A stretch of 64,000 nt of DNA, from NCBI GenBank assembly GCA_014058105.1, contig JACGCM010001245.1, positions 2,046,001 to 2,110,000 on the forward strand, given 5' to 3'. This document shows positions 13,111 to 25,355 of the stretch, piece after piece. The first letter of the stretch is position 1; each line of letters opens with the position of its first letter. The notes below the pieces were generated by a model. It ran no database searches. It saw only the letters and a program-made list of their open reading frames with translations, and was not told where the DNA came from. The position numbers and the translations under genes were made by a program. Source of the stretch: Kingdonia uniflora. Taxonomy: Eukaryota; Streptophyta; Magnoliopsida; Ranunculales; Circaeasteraceae.

Positions 13111-13860
13111 ATATTGTCGACCTGAAATCATACAAAGACGGCAGCTAGAAGAAGCAGCTTGAAGTCATTCCGGTCAATGATCAAGCGGAGGAGAAGAATA
13201 TTTACCATATGCACCACAACAGCATGATCAAAATCAATCAGATCACCAATTCCTACAGATCAAAATATAGGAGACTATCAGAATGTTGTGATCTCACACC
13301 ACAAGACAAAGAAGCCAATCTCCTTCCTGAGTCGAGCAATCGCCGGCTTGGGATTTCCTTCGAAGATTGCGATACTAGCCATACAAAATTTCCATAATAT
13401 GATGCGTTAGTAATAATGCTTAAGATGAAGAAGTTTTTCATGCACACAATGATGATCAAAACTGGAAGCAGTATTGAGATTCTCTTTCAAAGTACTATCG
13501 ACCAAATGTGATTGGCCGACCAAGTTATTCAGAGCGACACCGATATTAGTGGGTTCAAAGGGTAAAGAGAAGAACGAGTAGGCAAGATCTTCTGGCCTAT
13601 TACCGCAAGACCGGCCGCCATCGATGTCATTTTCTTTGTCATCAACGCCAAATCTCGTTATCTCGGGATTATGGGCCACTGCTGGATTCACAACATTGAA
13701 GCAATCGCTTCCACCTATCATCAAGGACTCCGTTTCCAACATGACAACGGTATTTATGAGATCAAAGGTAGTCAGAAGCTCTCTGGAGCTTGTGAAAATA
13801 CTGTCTTTGCTATCTTAGATACTTTTAACAGATTTGCTGGTTAGCAATTTTAGGAAGGTG
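13111..13860 (+). pseudogene. Aspartic protease region of element A, decayed
   Basis: The segment follows gag and aligns with the better preserved copies in B (25.67-26.09 kb) and C (57.77-58.19 kb). The conserved end IMGHCWIHN...STYHQ at about 13,668-13,730 is the usual C-terminal part of the Tat protease before the linker to RT. The active-site DTG is not preserved in any unit: at 13,455 the plus strand reads a damaged form. Frames change several times. Confidence 0.6.
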
Positions 13861-14079
13861 ATCACCTCAACGATCTACCTTCCACGGAGGAGCCCATAGA
13901 ATATATCAAAATTGATGGACCAAGCAGAGATACTTTTATTGGTACTAAGCTGGTTCAACACGAAAAAGATTCTCTCATTAAGTTTTTACAACTAAATTGA
14001 GACATTTGTACGTGGACTTTCAAAGAAATGCCTGGGGTCGATCCGACCAAGGTATGACACAATTTAGCTATCAACATCA

Positions 14080-15320
14080 ACACCATGGCGGTCAAACTGA
14101 GACAGCGACGACTGTCACCTCGTCTTCGAGATAATGTTAACGCAAAGATTAAGAAATTAATCAAAGTGGGATTTATTCGGGATGCCAAATATCCAGACTG
14201 GATATCCAACATTGTCGTTGTCCTAAAGAAGAACGGAAAAGTCCGAGTTTGCGCAGATTTTACTAATCTGAAAAAAAATAATCCAAGGGATACTTTCCCT
14301 CTCCCAACATTAATCCGATCCTTGATTCTTCAAAGGATACTTTCCCTCTCCCCTTTTCTTGACCTCCTATCTATGATGGACACTGCTTCGCGGTATAATC
14401 AAATTCCACTTTTGGAAGAAGATCAAGAGAAGACAACTTTCATCACTGAAATAGGTCTTTATTACTACAAAGTCATGCCCATCGGACTCAAAAACACAGG
14501 TGCCACATATCAACGATTGATGATTACTATGCTCAAAGCACATCTTAGAAAAGTCATTAAAGTTTACATCGATGATCTCTTGAGCAAAAGCGTACAGTCA
14601 GCCAATCCTATCTCAAATCTCAACACTATATTCAACATCCTTTAATCTTATAGAATGCATCACAACCCTGATAAATATCAATTTGGGATACATTCTGGCC
14701 TATTTCTAGGCCACCTCATCAACATGAAAGGGATTGAAGTCGATCCATATCAGATTCGGGCTCTCCTCAACATGCCCTCTCTGAAAATAATAAAAAATGT
14801 TTAGAAACTTGCTGGCAAGATTGCTGCTATCAACCATTTCATTTCTAAATCTTCAGACCGCTGTCATTGGCAATCCTTATTACTTCGCAGTTACACCAAA
14901 TAAGGAAAAGTTCAGCCAAATGCAGAGGTCACATGGATACCAGAATATGAAGTAACTTTTCAGGGTCCCAAATCCTATTTGGGGAGGTCTCCTATAATGA
15001 GCACCCCGGTAGATGATGATGAACTGATTATCTACATAGCAGTCACATATACTTCTCTCAGCTCAGTTCTTATTTGCCTTTAAGGGAAAATCGAGAAACC
15101 AATCTACTTTATCAGTAAAGCCCTCACTCCAGCGAAAACAATATACTTTAAAATTGAAAAACTTCTTTTCACTCTTGTTTACACTTCGCAGAAACTCAAA
15201 TACTACTTCCAAGCATATTCAGTCAAAGTCATGATGAACTAACCACTTCAAGAAGTTCTATCCAAAAAAGAAAAATCAAGGAGAGTGCAATAGTGGTCAG
15301 TCAGTTTGGGAGAACATGAT
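14080..15320 (+). pseudogene. Reverse transcriptase and first RNase H of element A, decayed
   Basis: The open block 14,085-14,645 shows RT motifs in order: GFIRDAKYPDWISNIVVVLK, VRVCADFTNL, DTASRYNQIPL, TTFITEIGLYYYKVMPIGLK and the catalytic YIDDLL at about 14,560. The thumb and connection follow (FGIHSGLFLGHLI, IRALLNMPSL, KIAAINHF) but with stops, and then an RNase H start (YFISKAL). An internal duplication near 14,295-14,355 repeats aaggatactttccctctccc, which displaces the finger-palm link. The catalytic YIDD is intact, but the frame is not. Confidence 0.85.
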
Positions 15321-15339
15321 ATCAAGTTCGAATAATGTC

Positions 15340-15900
15340 ATTCAGAAAAGGGTCAGGCTGTTGCTGATTTTCTCGCAGATTTTCAAGTAGAGTATCCCGA
15401 GTGGGAGGAGCATGCCCCCGACGTTATAGAAGAAATTCTCAAAGATCCACCCCCCAAACTGTTTGGCAAGCGAGGTGAACGGATTACAACAAAGGGGTGG
15501 AGACTTCTCATGGATGGATCAGTAGGGCCCGCAGTGTCAAGGATAAAAATCATTTTGATTACCCCTTCCAATGACAGAATTAAGAAATCAATCCACCTAG
15601 ATTTTGAGGCCTCTAATAATGTCACCGAGTACGAAGCTCTTATTCATGGACTCGGCCTCGCTCTTGAACTCGACGTCCCTGAACTCTCAGTTTACACAGA
15701 TTCATTGCTCATCGTCCACCATTACTCCAAGCAATACAAGAAGAATAGAAAAATGATGGAATATGCGGCCCTCATTGCAGATAGGGTGAGCAAGTTCCTG
15801 AAAGTAATTTTTGATTATCTCCCTCGAGGTAAAAATAGATACGTCGATTTCGTGGCATATCTAGCCGGGGTCTTGGGTACAGAAGCTCGATATCTCTAGA
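15340..15900 (+). pseudogene. Second (archaeal-type) RNase H domain of element A
   Basis: The open frame 15,510-15,899 encodes MDGSVGP, then ASNNVTEYEALIHGLGLALEL, YTDSLLIVHHY and a C-terminal RGKNRYVDFVAYLAG. These carry the D, E, D, D residues expected of an RNase H fold. A second RNase H domain between RT-RNase H and integrase is a known hallmark of the Tat lineage, so this supports the lineage call. It is the only copy in the window that keeps all four acidic positions; C has Val in place of the third (YTVSLL). Confidence 0.8.
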
Positions 15901-15915
15901 TCAAAATCATTTTAA

Positions 15916-15961
15916 CCCCCAGTATTGATCGCATTTCTGTATGCACTATCAATACTGGGGG
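15916..15961. repeat. 14-bp perfect inverted repeat in the RNase H-integrase linker
   Basis: cccccagtattgat at 15,916-15,929 pairs exactly with atcaatactggggg at 15,948-15,961 across an 18-nt loop. B and C have weaker versions at the same place, so part of the symmetry is ancestral. Confidence 0.7.
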
Positions 15962-16059
15962 AGATAATGGGGGAGACGACAATTGGTGAAAGCCTCTTTT
16001 AGCCTACCATAGTATTAATAGCAGTTGCAATGGACCACTCCCAGCAGATCCAAAAGAGC

Positions 16060-17240
16060 ACCAACAGCTAATCAACAACTCGAAGCGCTATACTAATCAA
16101 AATTGTATGTTATACCCTCATTCCGTCACAGGACCTTACCTCAAGTGCCTCTCCAAACCAAAAGTGGATGAAATGTTCCACAAATTACACGAAGGGACTT
16201 GTAGCCCCCATGCCGCTGGTCGATCATTAGCAAACAGGACTATTACATAGTGAGTATTCTAGCCCGGTATGCGCAAGCAAGTAGTGGAGTACTCACGCAG
16301 ATGTGGCAGCTGCCAAAGACATGTTCATATGATACGCGCCCCTGCACTCAAACTCTATGCAAGCAAGGTGTTATGGCCATTCAAAAGATGGGCACTTAAT
16401 CTCATTGATGAATTCCCCAACTCTCCAAGTAACCGTCATCACCTACTCGTGGCTACTAATTATTTTACAAAATAGGTAGAAGCAGTTCTACTACGTCGAA
16501 CCAGAGAGGAAGAGGTCATCTTTTTTATTTGGGAACACATCATTACTCGGTTTGGGTGCCCCCACCTAATTCGTATCGATAACAGGCCTCAATTTGTGGG
16601 AGAAAAAATAGTAGCCTTCCTCAAACAACACAATATCATCCACTCACCATCCAATCCTTAATATCCTTAAGGCAATGGCTAAGATGAAATCACCAACAAA
16701 ACCATGACGAATGGACTAAAAAAATGGCTTCACTCATAGAAAAAAGGGAATTGGGTTCGAGAGCTGCCTCATGTCCTATGAGCATATCGTACCATACCCA
16801 GACAGTCAATAGAATGCACCCTATTTATCCTAGCCTATGGCACCGAGGCTGTCATTCCTTTTGAGTACCATCATCCAGTTCAGGATCACGAGCTGACTCA
16901 CGAGGAAAATGAGTTTGAATTGGCCTGCAACCTTAACATGATGGATGAGACTAGGGAAGGCACCATCATTAACCAAGGTCGATATCATCATATACTGGCC
17001 AGGTCGTACAACAACTGAGTTAGAAATCATACCCTCCAAATCGATGATCTCGTCCTCAAAGAGATTCCTCAACATCACAAAGGGCCTCAAGCTAGAAAAT
17101 TAGCCGACAATTAGGAGGGTCCATTTATTATCACAGGTCTCTTAGGCCTGTGATCATATTATCTCATGAAAGAAGAGGGAATCCCCATTTCAAACCCTTG
17201 GAACACTAGGCAACAGAAATGGTACTATCGTTAAGTGCCT
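16060..17240 (+). pseudogene. Integrase of element A, decayed
   Basis: An HHCC-like start is visible (FHKLHEGTCSPHAAG, then RRCGSCQRH at 16,290-16,325), followed by the core. The first core Asp is changed (ALNLIDEFP, where B and C have LDL). The second Asp is present (RIDNRPQFVG), and the Glu region reads with three stops where the family has Tyr or Gln codons (about 16,660-16,690). The C-terminal part continues to about 17,150, with a stop in KLADN.EGPF. A zero-function copy. Confidence 0.8.
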
Positions 17241-17394
17241 TACTACATTTCTGTTTCTCGCTTTTTGATTTTTTTGCTGTCCAATTCCAAAAGTTAGTTT
17301 TTCATCTCCATCCAATGTAAATTTTAAACTTTTTAATGAAACTTCAAAGTTTTTCACAACATCTCTCTACTTAGGTTGATTCAACCACATTCTA

Positions 17395-18050
17395 TAGATT
17401 AAAGTATAGATAATACTAGCTTTCAATCAATCTTATACCAGTTAAATCGAGGATAATACATTTGCGATTAAATCAAATGTAGAAACTTGTTTCATATCAA
17501 AGACTCTAACAGGCATAAGATAAGGCAAAGGTAATACTAGCTTTTATCTTTTTCAATATATCTGCAATATTTCTATAGTTAAATCAAGGATAACACTTGG
17601 TTAGGCTGACTCAACCCATCTCTGCGATTGAAACAAATGTAGAAACTTATTTCATATCAAAGACTCTGGCAGGCATAAGATAAGGCAAATGTAATACTAG
17701 CATTCATCTCTTTCAATATGTCTGTAACATTTCAATAGTTAAATCAAGGATAACACTTGGTTTGGCTGGCTCAACCCATCTCTGCGATTGAAGCAAATGT
17801 AGAAACTTATTTCATATCAAAGACTCTAACAGGCATAAAATAAGGCAAAGGTAATACTAGTTTTCACCTCTTTCAATATGTCTGTAACATTTCTATAGTT
17901 AAATCAAGGATATTACTTGGTTTGACTAGCTCAACCCACCTCTGCGATTAGAGCAAATATAAAAATCTTGTTTTATATCAAAGGCCCCACCATACATAAG
18001 ATAAGGCAAAGGTCATACTAGCTTTTATCTAATTCAATATGTCTGTGACA
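17395..18050 (+). repeat. 160-bp tandem repeat, unit A
   Basis: The string aaatcaagga starts at 17,581, 17,741 and 17,901, an exact 160-bp period, with an earlier shortened monomer at 17,443. Each monomer seems to be two diverged halves, each with a version of aaggtaatactagctttcatct. The array lies between the end of pol and the end of aORF2, as in B and C. Confidence 0.92.
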
Positions 18051-18059
18051 GATACTACT

Positions 18060-19459
18060 TATTTTCAGGTCATATTACAGTGGATGTTTTTTCTGCTGTT
18101 GAGATGTCAGCTATGCATTACCCTCTACCAGGAGGTCGATCAGAATTCAGTTCACAAGTTACAGCGACTCTACCCCTCTTTATCAGATCAGCTAGTCGAG
18201 GGCCTAAATTCGCTTCCATGAAGGTCATGCAGTTCCTTCGATCTATATTTACTTTACTAATGCATCCCTTATTAGACTGGTTCTTAAACAAGGTATCTCA
18301 TTCTAACTCAAGTCTTTTTTCTTCTTATACAAAATGTGCAATGGTCATCTTTAACAGGTCTGTCTGTGATACATGAGCTACAATGATCCTTGAAAATTTT
18401 CATCTTATATTCTCAAGGCATGACTCTAAATTCTCATAAAGCTTCTTTGATGTGCCATTTCCGTGTCTGCCAAATCGTAAAAAGCTATATTCTCTTCTAA
18501 TGTTTTGGAATATTTAGCTGATTCAGCCTGAATAGCAACCTCCAAATTAGCAACCTGAGCGTATCATCTCATAATTTATGCATTCAATTCTTCCCTGGCA
18601 GAAGTATCCTGTAATAGGTCATCTTTCTTCTTCAGCAAAACTTTATTCGCCTGGATCTCCCCTTCTAGGACCATCTCCCTGACAAGAGAAGCATTTAACT
18701 TATGCTGGCATTCCCTTAAGTTTGCGTCCCCTTTCTGTACATGTCCCTGAATTCGAGCCACGTCACCTTCTACTTCTCTAATTCGACCTGACAGACTAAC
18801 TGCATCCCCTTGGACTAGAGGAACTTTAATTCATTTCTACTCAACCTTGAGTACTCCCTAATCTCGGCTTTCTTGATACGTGTGTTTGCTTGTGTCAATT
18901 CTGTCTTCAATCAAGTCACCCTCCCGTTTAGCTCTTTACACCTTCGTTGCACTTCCCAAAACTTCAAATCCTTGGCGGGAAGGGCTAGGTGCAAGAGCTC
19001 GGCTGCAGCTTCCGAGGCTGATAGATGTTCTCGAGCTACCTTCAGCTCGTTATCCTTTTTACTCATTTTTTGTTTCAGTTGCTCCAGCTCGCTTCTACAA
19101 TTCTGAAGATCAGCTCGAGATTGTCCCGCCGATCTTTCTAGCGCCTGAATGCGGTATTGAGCCATTTTAGCTTGCTTACCCCTAACCATCAGCGTGTCAA
19201 CCCAACTTTGAAGCTTCGTGGTGTGTTCTTTTACTTCCGTAAGCTCTTTTATCCTCTCCTTAATTTCGACATCTTTCTCCACGACCTTGGGAGTGAAGTC
19301 AACAACAGTCTGGGTTGCGTCAACAAATTTAAAATGCACCTTTACATGTTGATCTTCCCTGTTCTCATTCTCTTCCCTCACCCTATCAAACTCCTCCACA
19401 AATTATCGGTTACATTGGAGCGCCTCATCTTCGCGCGAGCGAACTGAATCCAATTCGAC
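18060..19459 (-). pseudogene. aORF2 of unit A: antisense coiled-coil protein
   Basis: The minus-strand block 18,911-19,399 is the best preserved copy: 162 residues, almost all charged or heptad-forming, with EDQHVKVHFKFVDATQ, then KELTEVKEHTTKLQ and RADLQNCRSELEQLKQ. A second piece at 18,576-18,761 continues the helix. The C-terminal end near 18,080-18,240 matches the tail readable in C. The exon start at 19,459 has its acceptor changed from tgcag to tgcaa. It has no known function; length and pattern suggest an elongated dimeric structural protein. It lies 0.6 kb beyond the stop of aORF1 on the same strand. Confidence 0.7.
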
Positions 19460-20075
19460 TTGCACAATAATAAATACATCGACATGATAAATATCTCATT
19501 TCTAAAAAGATATCTGATTTCGAATGTCTACTGTGTGTAACTACCGTTAAACTTAGAGGTTGAAGTAATATCTCAGACAGGTGCTCGGTGACATACATTT
19601 CGAAGTCTAAGGTACAAGCTTATGATATTCTGCTTTATCTGAATACTTTGAATTTTTCTACGCGCTATATTAGTGTTACTTCCCTAAAAATTGATAGTAA
19701 GTTTTGAACTACCTCTACGCTTTACGTTATCTAATTTACACGGTAACTTTATGTCAAATATGGCATGCAAGTCAGGAAATCAATTCCTATCTAACCTGTA
19801 GCTCCGTTTACGAAGAGAGCAAAGTTATGGAGATCACTTTTTCCCTTACAAGCCCAGTCTTTAGAGTTTTTATTCTGAGACTCATTTCCCTAAATGCCTA
19901 CAAGAGGGTTACAAAAACAAAAAAGAACTCAGCCTACAGAAATCTATTCGATACACACAGAGTCCAACAATTTACAAGACACTGCAAAATACTCATACAA
20001 AGCATTTCTCTACCCTACCTTCTTGTTCTCACCCTCTGGGAGTTCGGTGTCATCCCCATGGTTATCTGGCACCGT

Positions 20076-23000
20076 CTAGCGGGAGACACCGTCTAACCCA
20101 TCAATAACTCCCACCGCCACATCTTCTACTTCTTCATCATCACCCTCTTCGACATAAGTGTCTTCCTTAATACCATCCACCGCCTCCTCAGAATATCCCT
20201 TCAACATAAGGTGACGCCCCAGCTTTTCACGCTCCGCCTCCACCTCCTCCAGATTTACCCTCGCTTCCGCTTGTAGATTTCCAATGGCCACTTCATGGGA
20301 AGCCTTCAGGGCCTCTAACATCTTTGCTTCTTTAAGGGCATCAACCTTCACTCGAGCTACCTTCTTTTCAAGCTCGGCGTTAACCTTCATCAGCTCGGAT
20401 TTTTCTTCTTCCACTCCGAGAAAAATTCCCTTCACCAAATGAGCAACCTGCATAAAACAAATCAACCTCAGCGTAAGTTCGAACGCAGTAAATTTTTTAT
20501 ACGATCAAACATAAATAGGTACCATCCTGCTCATTTCCTCTTTTATATGATGAGCCGCCAATCTGACCCTTTCCTATACTGCTTTGAGATTATCCTTAGC
20601 AGTAGGTCGCTCTTCAGCAACCATTTCCTTCTACCTTCCTGAAGGCTCAATCCTTCGCCTTTTCTCTTTTCCGTCAACCTCACCACTCCCAGTGGTACCA
20701 GAGGCTGACGCACGCTTTAACATTTGTTTTTTGAGAAATCTTTGAGCTAATTTGCACGACGTAATAGATTCTGGCTGAGCCGAACTGTCTATTCTAGGCG
20801 TTTTGGCCAAATTAGTTCGACCTTCCCCACCAATTCCTCTCTTCTCCCCATTATCAACACCTGTCATCAGCATGGTCGATTGAGATTTTTGAAATTTTTT
20901 TGACTTGCTCCCAATCTTCTTCTTTCTCCTAAGGCCAAGTCCATCCAACACAAGCTCGAGCTCAACCTCTTCCTCCGCAACTTCATCCAACAATGAATCT
21001 TTCCTCTCCACTAAGGACTTCAGACCTGCCATGCATAGCATTTGTTATTATCAACAAAAGACCATCAGTTCATACATATCAATATTATATTCTATGCGCT
21101 GTTATACTTACTTTGTTTTACAGTTCTAAATACTAGATCCAAAGGTTCTTCATCATCTCTCTGAAGATAATTACCCTTCACCCATATTACGTTGTCATTC
21201 CAGGACCGACCTGCTAAATTAAAATTGAAGAAGCGACGCCGAGTTACACCCGCACATAAATATGCCCCACCACTGGCTTTATAATTTTTTACCCCATAAA
21301 ACTGTAATACATCCTCAAGGGATATCCTACTCACTTTTCCCTCATTCTCCCGTATTTCATTTAGATGGTCACAGACATTTAGTACCTCCCACATGATCCC
21401 GTTCAACTAAATAGGACATGCCCCAATCATATTCATAATCCCCTTCGCCAAATTGGTTAGGGGAAGACTCAACCCATAATCTAATTAAGACAGGTAATAC
21501 AGGAAGCCCTTTGAAAGGTCCCTCTGAACACTCCCACCAAAATATTTTAACGAGATCGATTCATCTATACCCCTATCTTGTTTTTACTCTTTAAAATTGG
21601 CCAACAAGTAAAAATACTTTTCCCTCATCCTTACAGTATACCTTTTAAACACCCTACCAGTATATTGTATACAGTTATCCCATAACCCTCCTACAGAAGC
21701 CTTGGCTTTACAAAATTCTTTGAATACATCTGAACCAGGGGGATGGGCCACCAATTTACCAGGATAACCTGTAAATTGCTCTAATCCTACTTCAACCTCA
21801 CTATCAGACTCTACTGCCCGACCGGAGGTCGAAACCTCGCTAATAGGAGAACTATCCATCTCACTACAATTTTACAAGCAAAGTTCGATCCTTCTCACGT
21901 TCGACTGACATACAGGTTCAGGTATCTATAATTATTTTACACACATCGATCATTCATATGCAGCATATCTTTCAGATATTCTGTCTATATGTTATATATC
22001 ATAGATTGCTATAAATAAATATTTTTTAGGATTTGCTTAAAAACATATTACGATTTGCAAAAAGAAAAAATAGTACACATCTCCGCTGCTAACCTTCAGT
22101 ATCAGAATGAGAATCTGTAGTAGCGCCAAGTCCATCCCTCACCACACTGTTGTATAGCCACATACGTGATTTTGTGCCTACAACTCTCTTCGACTGCTGA
22201 TCGCCCTCAAAATCCTTACTAAAGCCTTTGCAATTTTTTTGTGCTTCTCTCTCTGTGCTTTCCAAATTTTTAGAAGTTGAAAAATGTTTGAAAGATGAAG
22301 ACGAAGCACTATTTAATCTTTCTCTCTCAAACGGCCGGCAGTTATTATACCTCACACGACCCGTCCTCAATTATGAAACCGAGGCGTCATTTCTACTATC
22401 CATGTAAGACGTCTTGTACCTTTTCAATGAAACCATCTTTCCATCATTACCCCTACCCTCATATTTTAATCTATTTTTATCTCTTATTTCCATAACTTAT
22501 CTAACTTTCCCACAATCAGGATGATTCACACTCCACGATATCAGATTTTAACAACTTTACATAAGAGACAAAACTAGAAACTCCTACATTTTTTCTCTTC
22601 TTGTTCCTTATACTTATTGTAGTGATGACGTCATTTTCAATGCTAACAAATTCTTCAAAAAAAATCAAAGTTTGTTGGTCAAAACAGTCTCAATGGCATT
22701 TTCAACTATAGAGGATCTAGTTGAATTCTGGCTTTTCTATTAAAATTGGCAACATTTACATTTATTAAGGATAATACTTTATAAATAATTACATCTAAAA
22801 TAGCCTTAATGATCTAGATAACCACCTCCAACCAAATCTCATCCATCTATCATAGCATCTTCAAATTCGATCTCCACCTCAGCAATCAGTTTAGCGATCT
22901 CTTCTCGATCTACAGGATCCCACACCAATTCACGAAAGCATACCTCACAAAAATACCGAGCATTCTCAAGTTCCCTACCCCTTATATCCAGTCCTTCGAG

Positions 23001-24400
23001 CTGACATTTCCTCACTGGCAACTCTACATCATAACCCAACAATCCAAAAATCCTCTCCCACACATTAGCGATCTTTACAGCCAATCGTCCTTCAGCGGCA
23101 TGACGAATTTTCCAAGATCGAGTCCGCACCATCACAAAACTTTCTCCATATTCAAAAAAATAAATTCCACCCTTATTTATGAGTTTCTACAACACTTTCC
23201 CCTCAAAGTATAATTTTTACCATTTATCTCGTAACAGAAACCCAAAAAATCTTGAGGTAGAATATTTGAACTTATCATTTCCCTCGAACTCGCACGCTAT
23301 ATTATTTTTCAATTCGAGCTTATTTTTTAAGATTTATCCTTCTATCAAGCTCTATTAGCTCGAATTTTTACATCACAAATTTCCTATATTTTTATCTCCA
23401 ACAATTCCAACACATAGATGTATCATACTTACATTACCACATATATTTTTGCACATAAATGTCTCAATTCGAATAACAGCACTTGCGGTATTCATAAACT
23501 TTAATTCATTTTAAACATCCTTCAAACGATTCAGTTCGAATATACGAGATATTTTATAAACACAATTAATTGGATGGAAAATTTGTATTCATGTCGATAA
23601 CGTTACACGTGATTTTACAAATAACAAGTTTTTTAGTAATCGATCTCAGGTATATTACAGGGATCTAATATGTTCAGCACCCAACTTCACGTAATTCACA
23701 TATAACAAGTATTTTACTACTTTTTCAAGTAACAGGTCATACAGGCACTCCGACACATCAACTCCTTCAGTTCTTCCTACTTAAGTGATCTTTCACCCTG
23801 ATGGAAAGAAGAAATTAGAACCAACAAAAAGCCTCCCTCACATTTGTTTGGTTGAAATCTAGTCAAACTTCAAATAGAAACTAGGCAAGCAGTAGACTTA
23901 GTGCTGGTACCAACTCCATAAACCGATGGTCTTCTCAGTGCCAAAACATAATAGTAATGCAGAAGTCGACATTCACTGGTTGTCTGCCTCCTCCACTACC
24001 GTTACCTCCTCCTCTATAACCGCCACCTCTGAAAATTTGGTAGAGATGAAGAGGGCCTGACCTTAGAATTCATGGTAATACAAGAAATCAAAATAACTGC
24101 CCTACAGTTATGCCTATCCCTGCATATGAAGCCCTAACCTTGTATTCCGCGAGAGTACAGAGGCAAGCCCAACGCTCCTCGCCTGTCATGACGACGAAAT
24201 AAAATCTTTACATACAATAGAATTCCTCCAAAAGTTCAACCGCTTCGTCTTCAGACATGCCTTAATAAATCGGAGTGACAGGAGCGGGTATCGATATCTC
24301 CAAAGATTGGTCACCAAAGTATTTTAACTTCAACCTCTGCATTTCAGACGTAATACGCTCCTCAAGGAGCATTCCCCATGTCATCACAATTTTTATTTTT
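20076..24400 (-). pseudogene. aORF1 of unit A: antisense, multi-exon, Transposase_28-like
   Basis: Exon-like blocks in minus order are about 24,000-24,400 (EMQRLKLKYFGDQSLE), 22,839-23,135, 22,089-22,370 (Ser-rich), 21,112-21,859 (gypsy-type domain: LSLPLTNLAKGIMNMIGACP, then NLAGRSWNDNVIWVKG), 20,631-21,041 (basic, Lys-rich, likely nuclear) and 20,076-20,447 (coiled coil ending GYSEEAVDGIKEDTYVEE). Splice signals are visible: a GTAAGT donor at 21,106-21,111 and a tgcag acceptor just before 20,447. The 21.1-21.9 block has a few stops and block 1 has more. Basic and coiled-coil parts suggest a DNA- or protein-binding factor; this is inference. Confidence 0.7.
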
Positions 24401-24732
24401 TTTTCAGTGAATTTTTTCAGATTATAAGCATACTCTTCTTCAAGGATTTGATGCAGGTACTATTTATATAACCCTACATTTATTACACAGGTACGTTTTA
24501 CCAAGCGTCATCATTTATTACAGATGCAACTTTTCAAAATCTAACCATCACATACATCAGTATCCATATCCACATTAAATACACGTGATTTTCCTATAAC
24601 CAGCGTAACTTCCACACAGTCAAAGCCATCATTACTCCACTTCAAAAATCAAAAATTTCAACCCAAATACCCATTACCAATTGATCATTTCTCAACTAAA
24701 GCCACTCGTAAATTCAGTTGCGAGGGGGCGAT
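24401..24732 (+). other. Non-coding 3' end of element A with polypurine tract
   Basis: An AT-rich spacer without coding ends in gcgagggggcga immediately before the TG of LTR2. That is the expected polypurine tract for plus-strand priming. B has the same arrangement (ttataagggggcgat before 36,156). Confidence 0.75.
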
Positions 24733-25355
24733 TGTAGGGACCTATCCCTCGATCTTGCCTAAAATTGAGTTATCGCCAGTTTAAATTACCTCCATCACAG
24801 ACTCACGCATTTTCAACATAAATTCCCCTGTCAAACATTCCAAACTACCCCGTCAACTATTCAAGAGCGTGGGTTAAGCTCAATTCAAAAAACCTTATCC
24901 AGTCAAAGACACTTGTCTCTCACAAACTCATCAGTTACTCAGTCAACCGTCACTAACCACATTGTTCAGAAAATGTGCTCCAGCATGATAAAGAGCTATG
25001 GAGAAGGCCTATATAAAGGAAAAGTTCCAGGAGTGACAGGAACAGAAAAAATTACAAGAGGGAGCATCAAGAAACTGCGTAATTTTGATTCTCAGCAAAC
25101 AGTCAAACTTTTTAATTACAAGATTCAAGTTTTACTATGTTTAAAGATCACTTGCGATAAGATATTTGTCTAAAGCAATAAAGATACTATTATAAAAATC
25201 TACCACTCGAGGTCATGGTTTCTGACCTATTCAGAGGTTTTTAACGCAAAAATTACATGTGTCATTTCTTACTTTCAGTTAGAAAATTGTTACAGGTTCA
25301 TTGGTATGATAGCAAATTCCAGGCCATTTTGAGCTTAAGGAATTTGGCCATTACA
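24733..25355 (+). repeat. LTR2 (Tat LTR, subtype alpha), shared by A and B
   Basis: At 623 bp it begins TGTAGGGACCTATCCCTC and ends GGCCATTACA. The TATA box cctatataaagg is intact near 25,009. It is close to LTR1 and clearly different from LTR3 and LTR4 in the middle and in the last 90 bp. Its right side joins pol of B directly, without a primer-binding site or gag. Confidence 0.92.

Larger units (their letters stand above)
6687..25355 (+). mobile_element. Tat-type Ty3/gypsy element A, full length but decayed
   Basis: This is the most complete unit: LTR1, primer-binding site, gag, PR, RT, RNase H, second RNase H, integrase, 160-bp repeats, aORF2, aORF1, polypurine tract and LTR2. It is 18.7 kb, or about 14.5 kb without the nested insertion. 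Both LTRs are of the same subtype (alpha), so they are a true pair. No 5-bp target duplication flanks it: the left side is Z internal sequence (accat) and the right side is B pol sequence (ttgtc), so both outer junctions are rearranged. Confidence 0.85.

Noticed and set aside
17395..18050. 160-bp repeats as a CRISPR-like array
   Set aside because: Monomers are contiguous with no unique spacers, and the sequence is plant nuclear DNA.
18911..19399. Coiled-coil frame as a host myosin, kinesin or SMC gene
   Set aside because: The same protein recurs in all four Tat units at the same place, so it belongs to the element.
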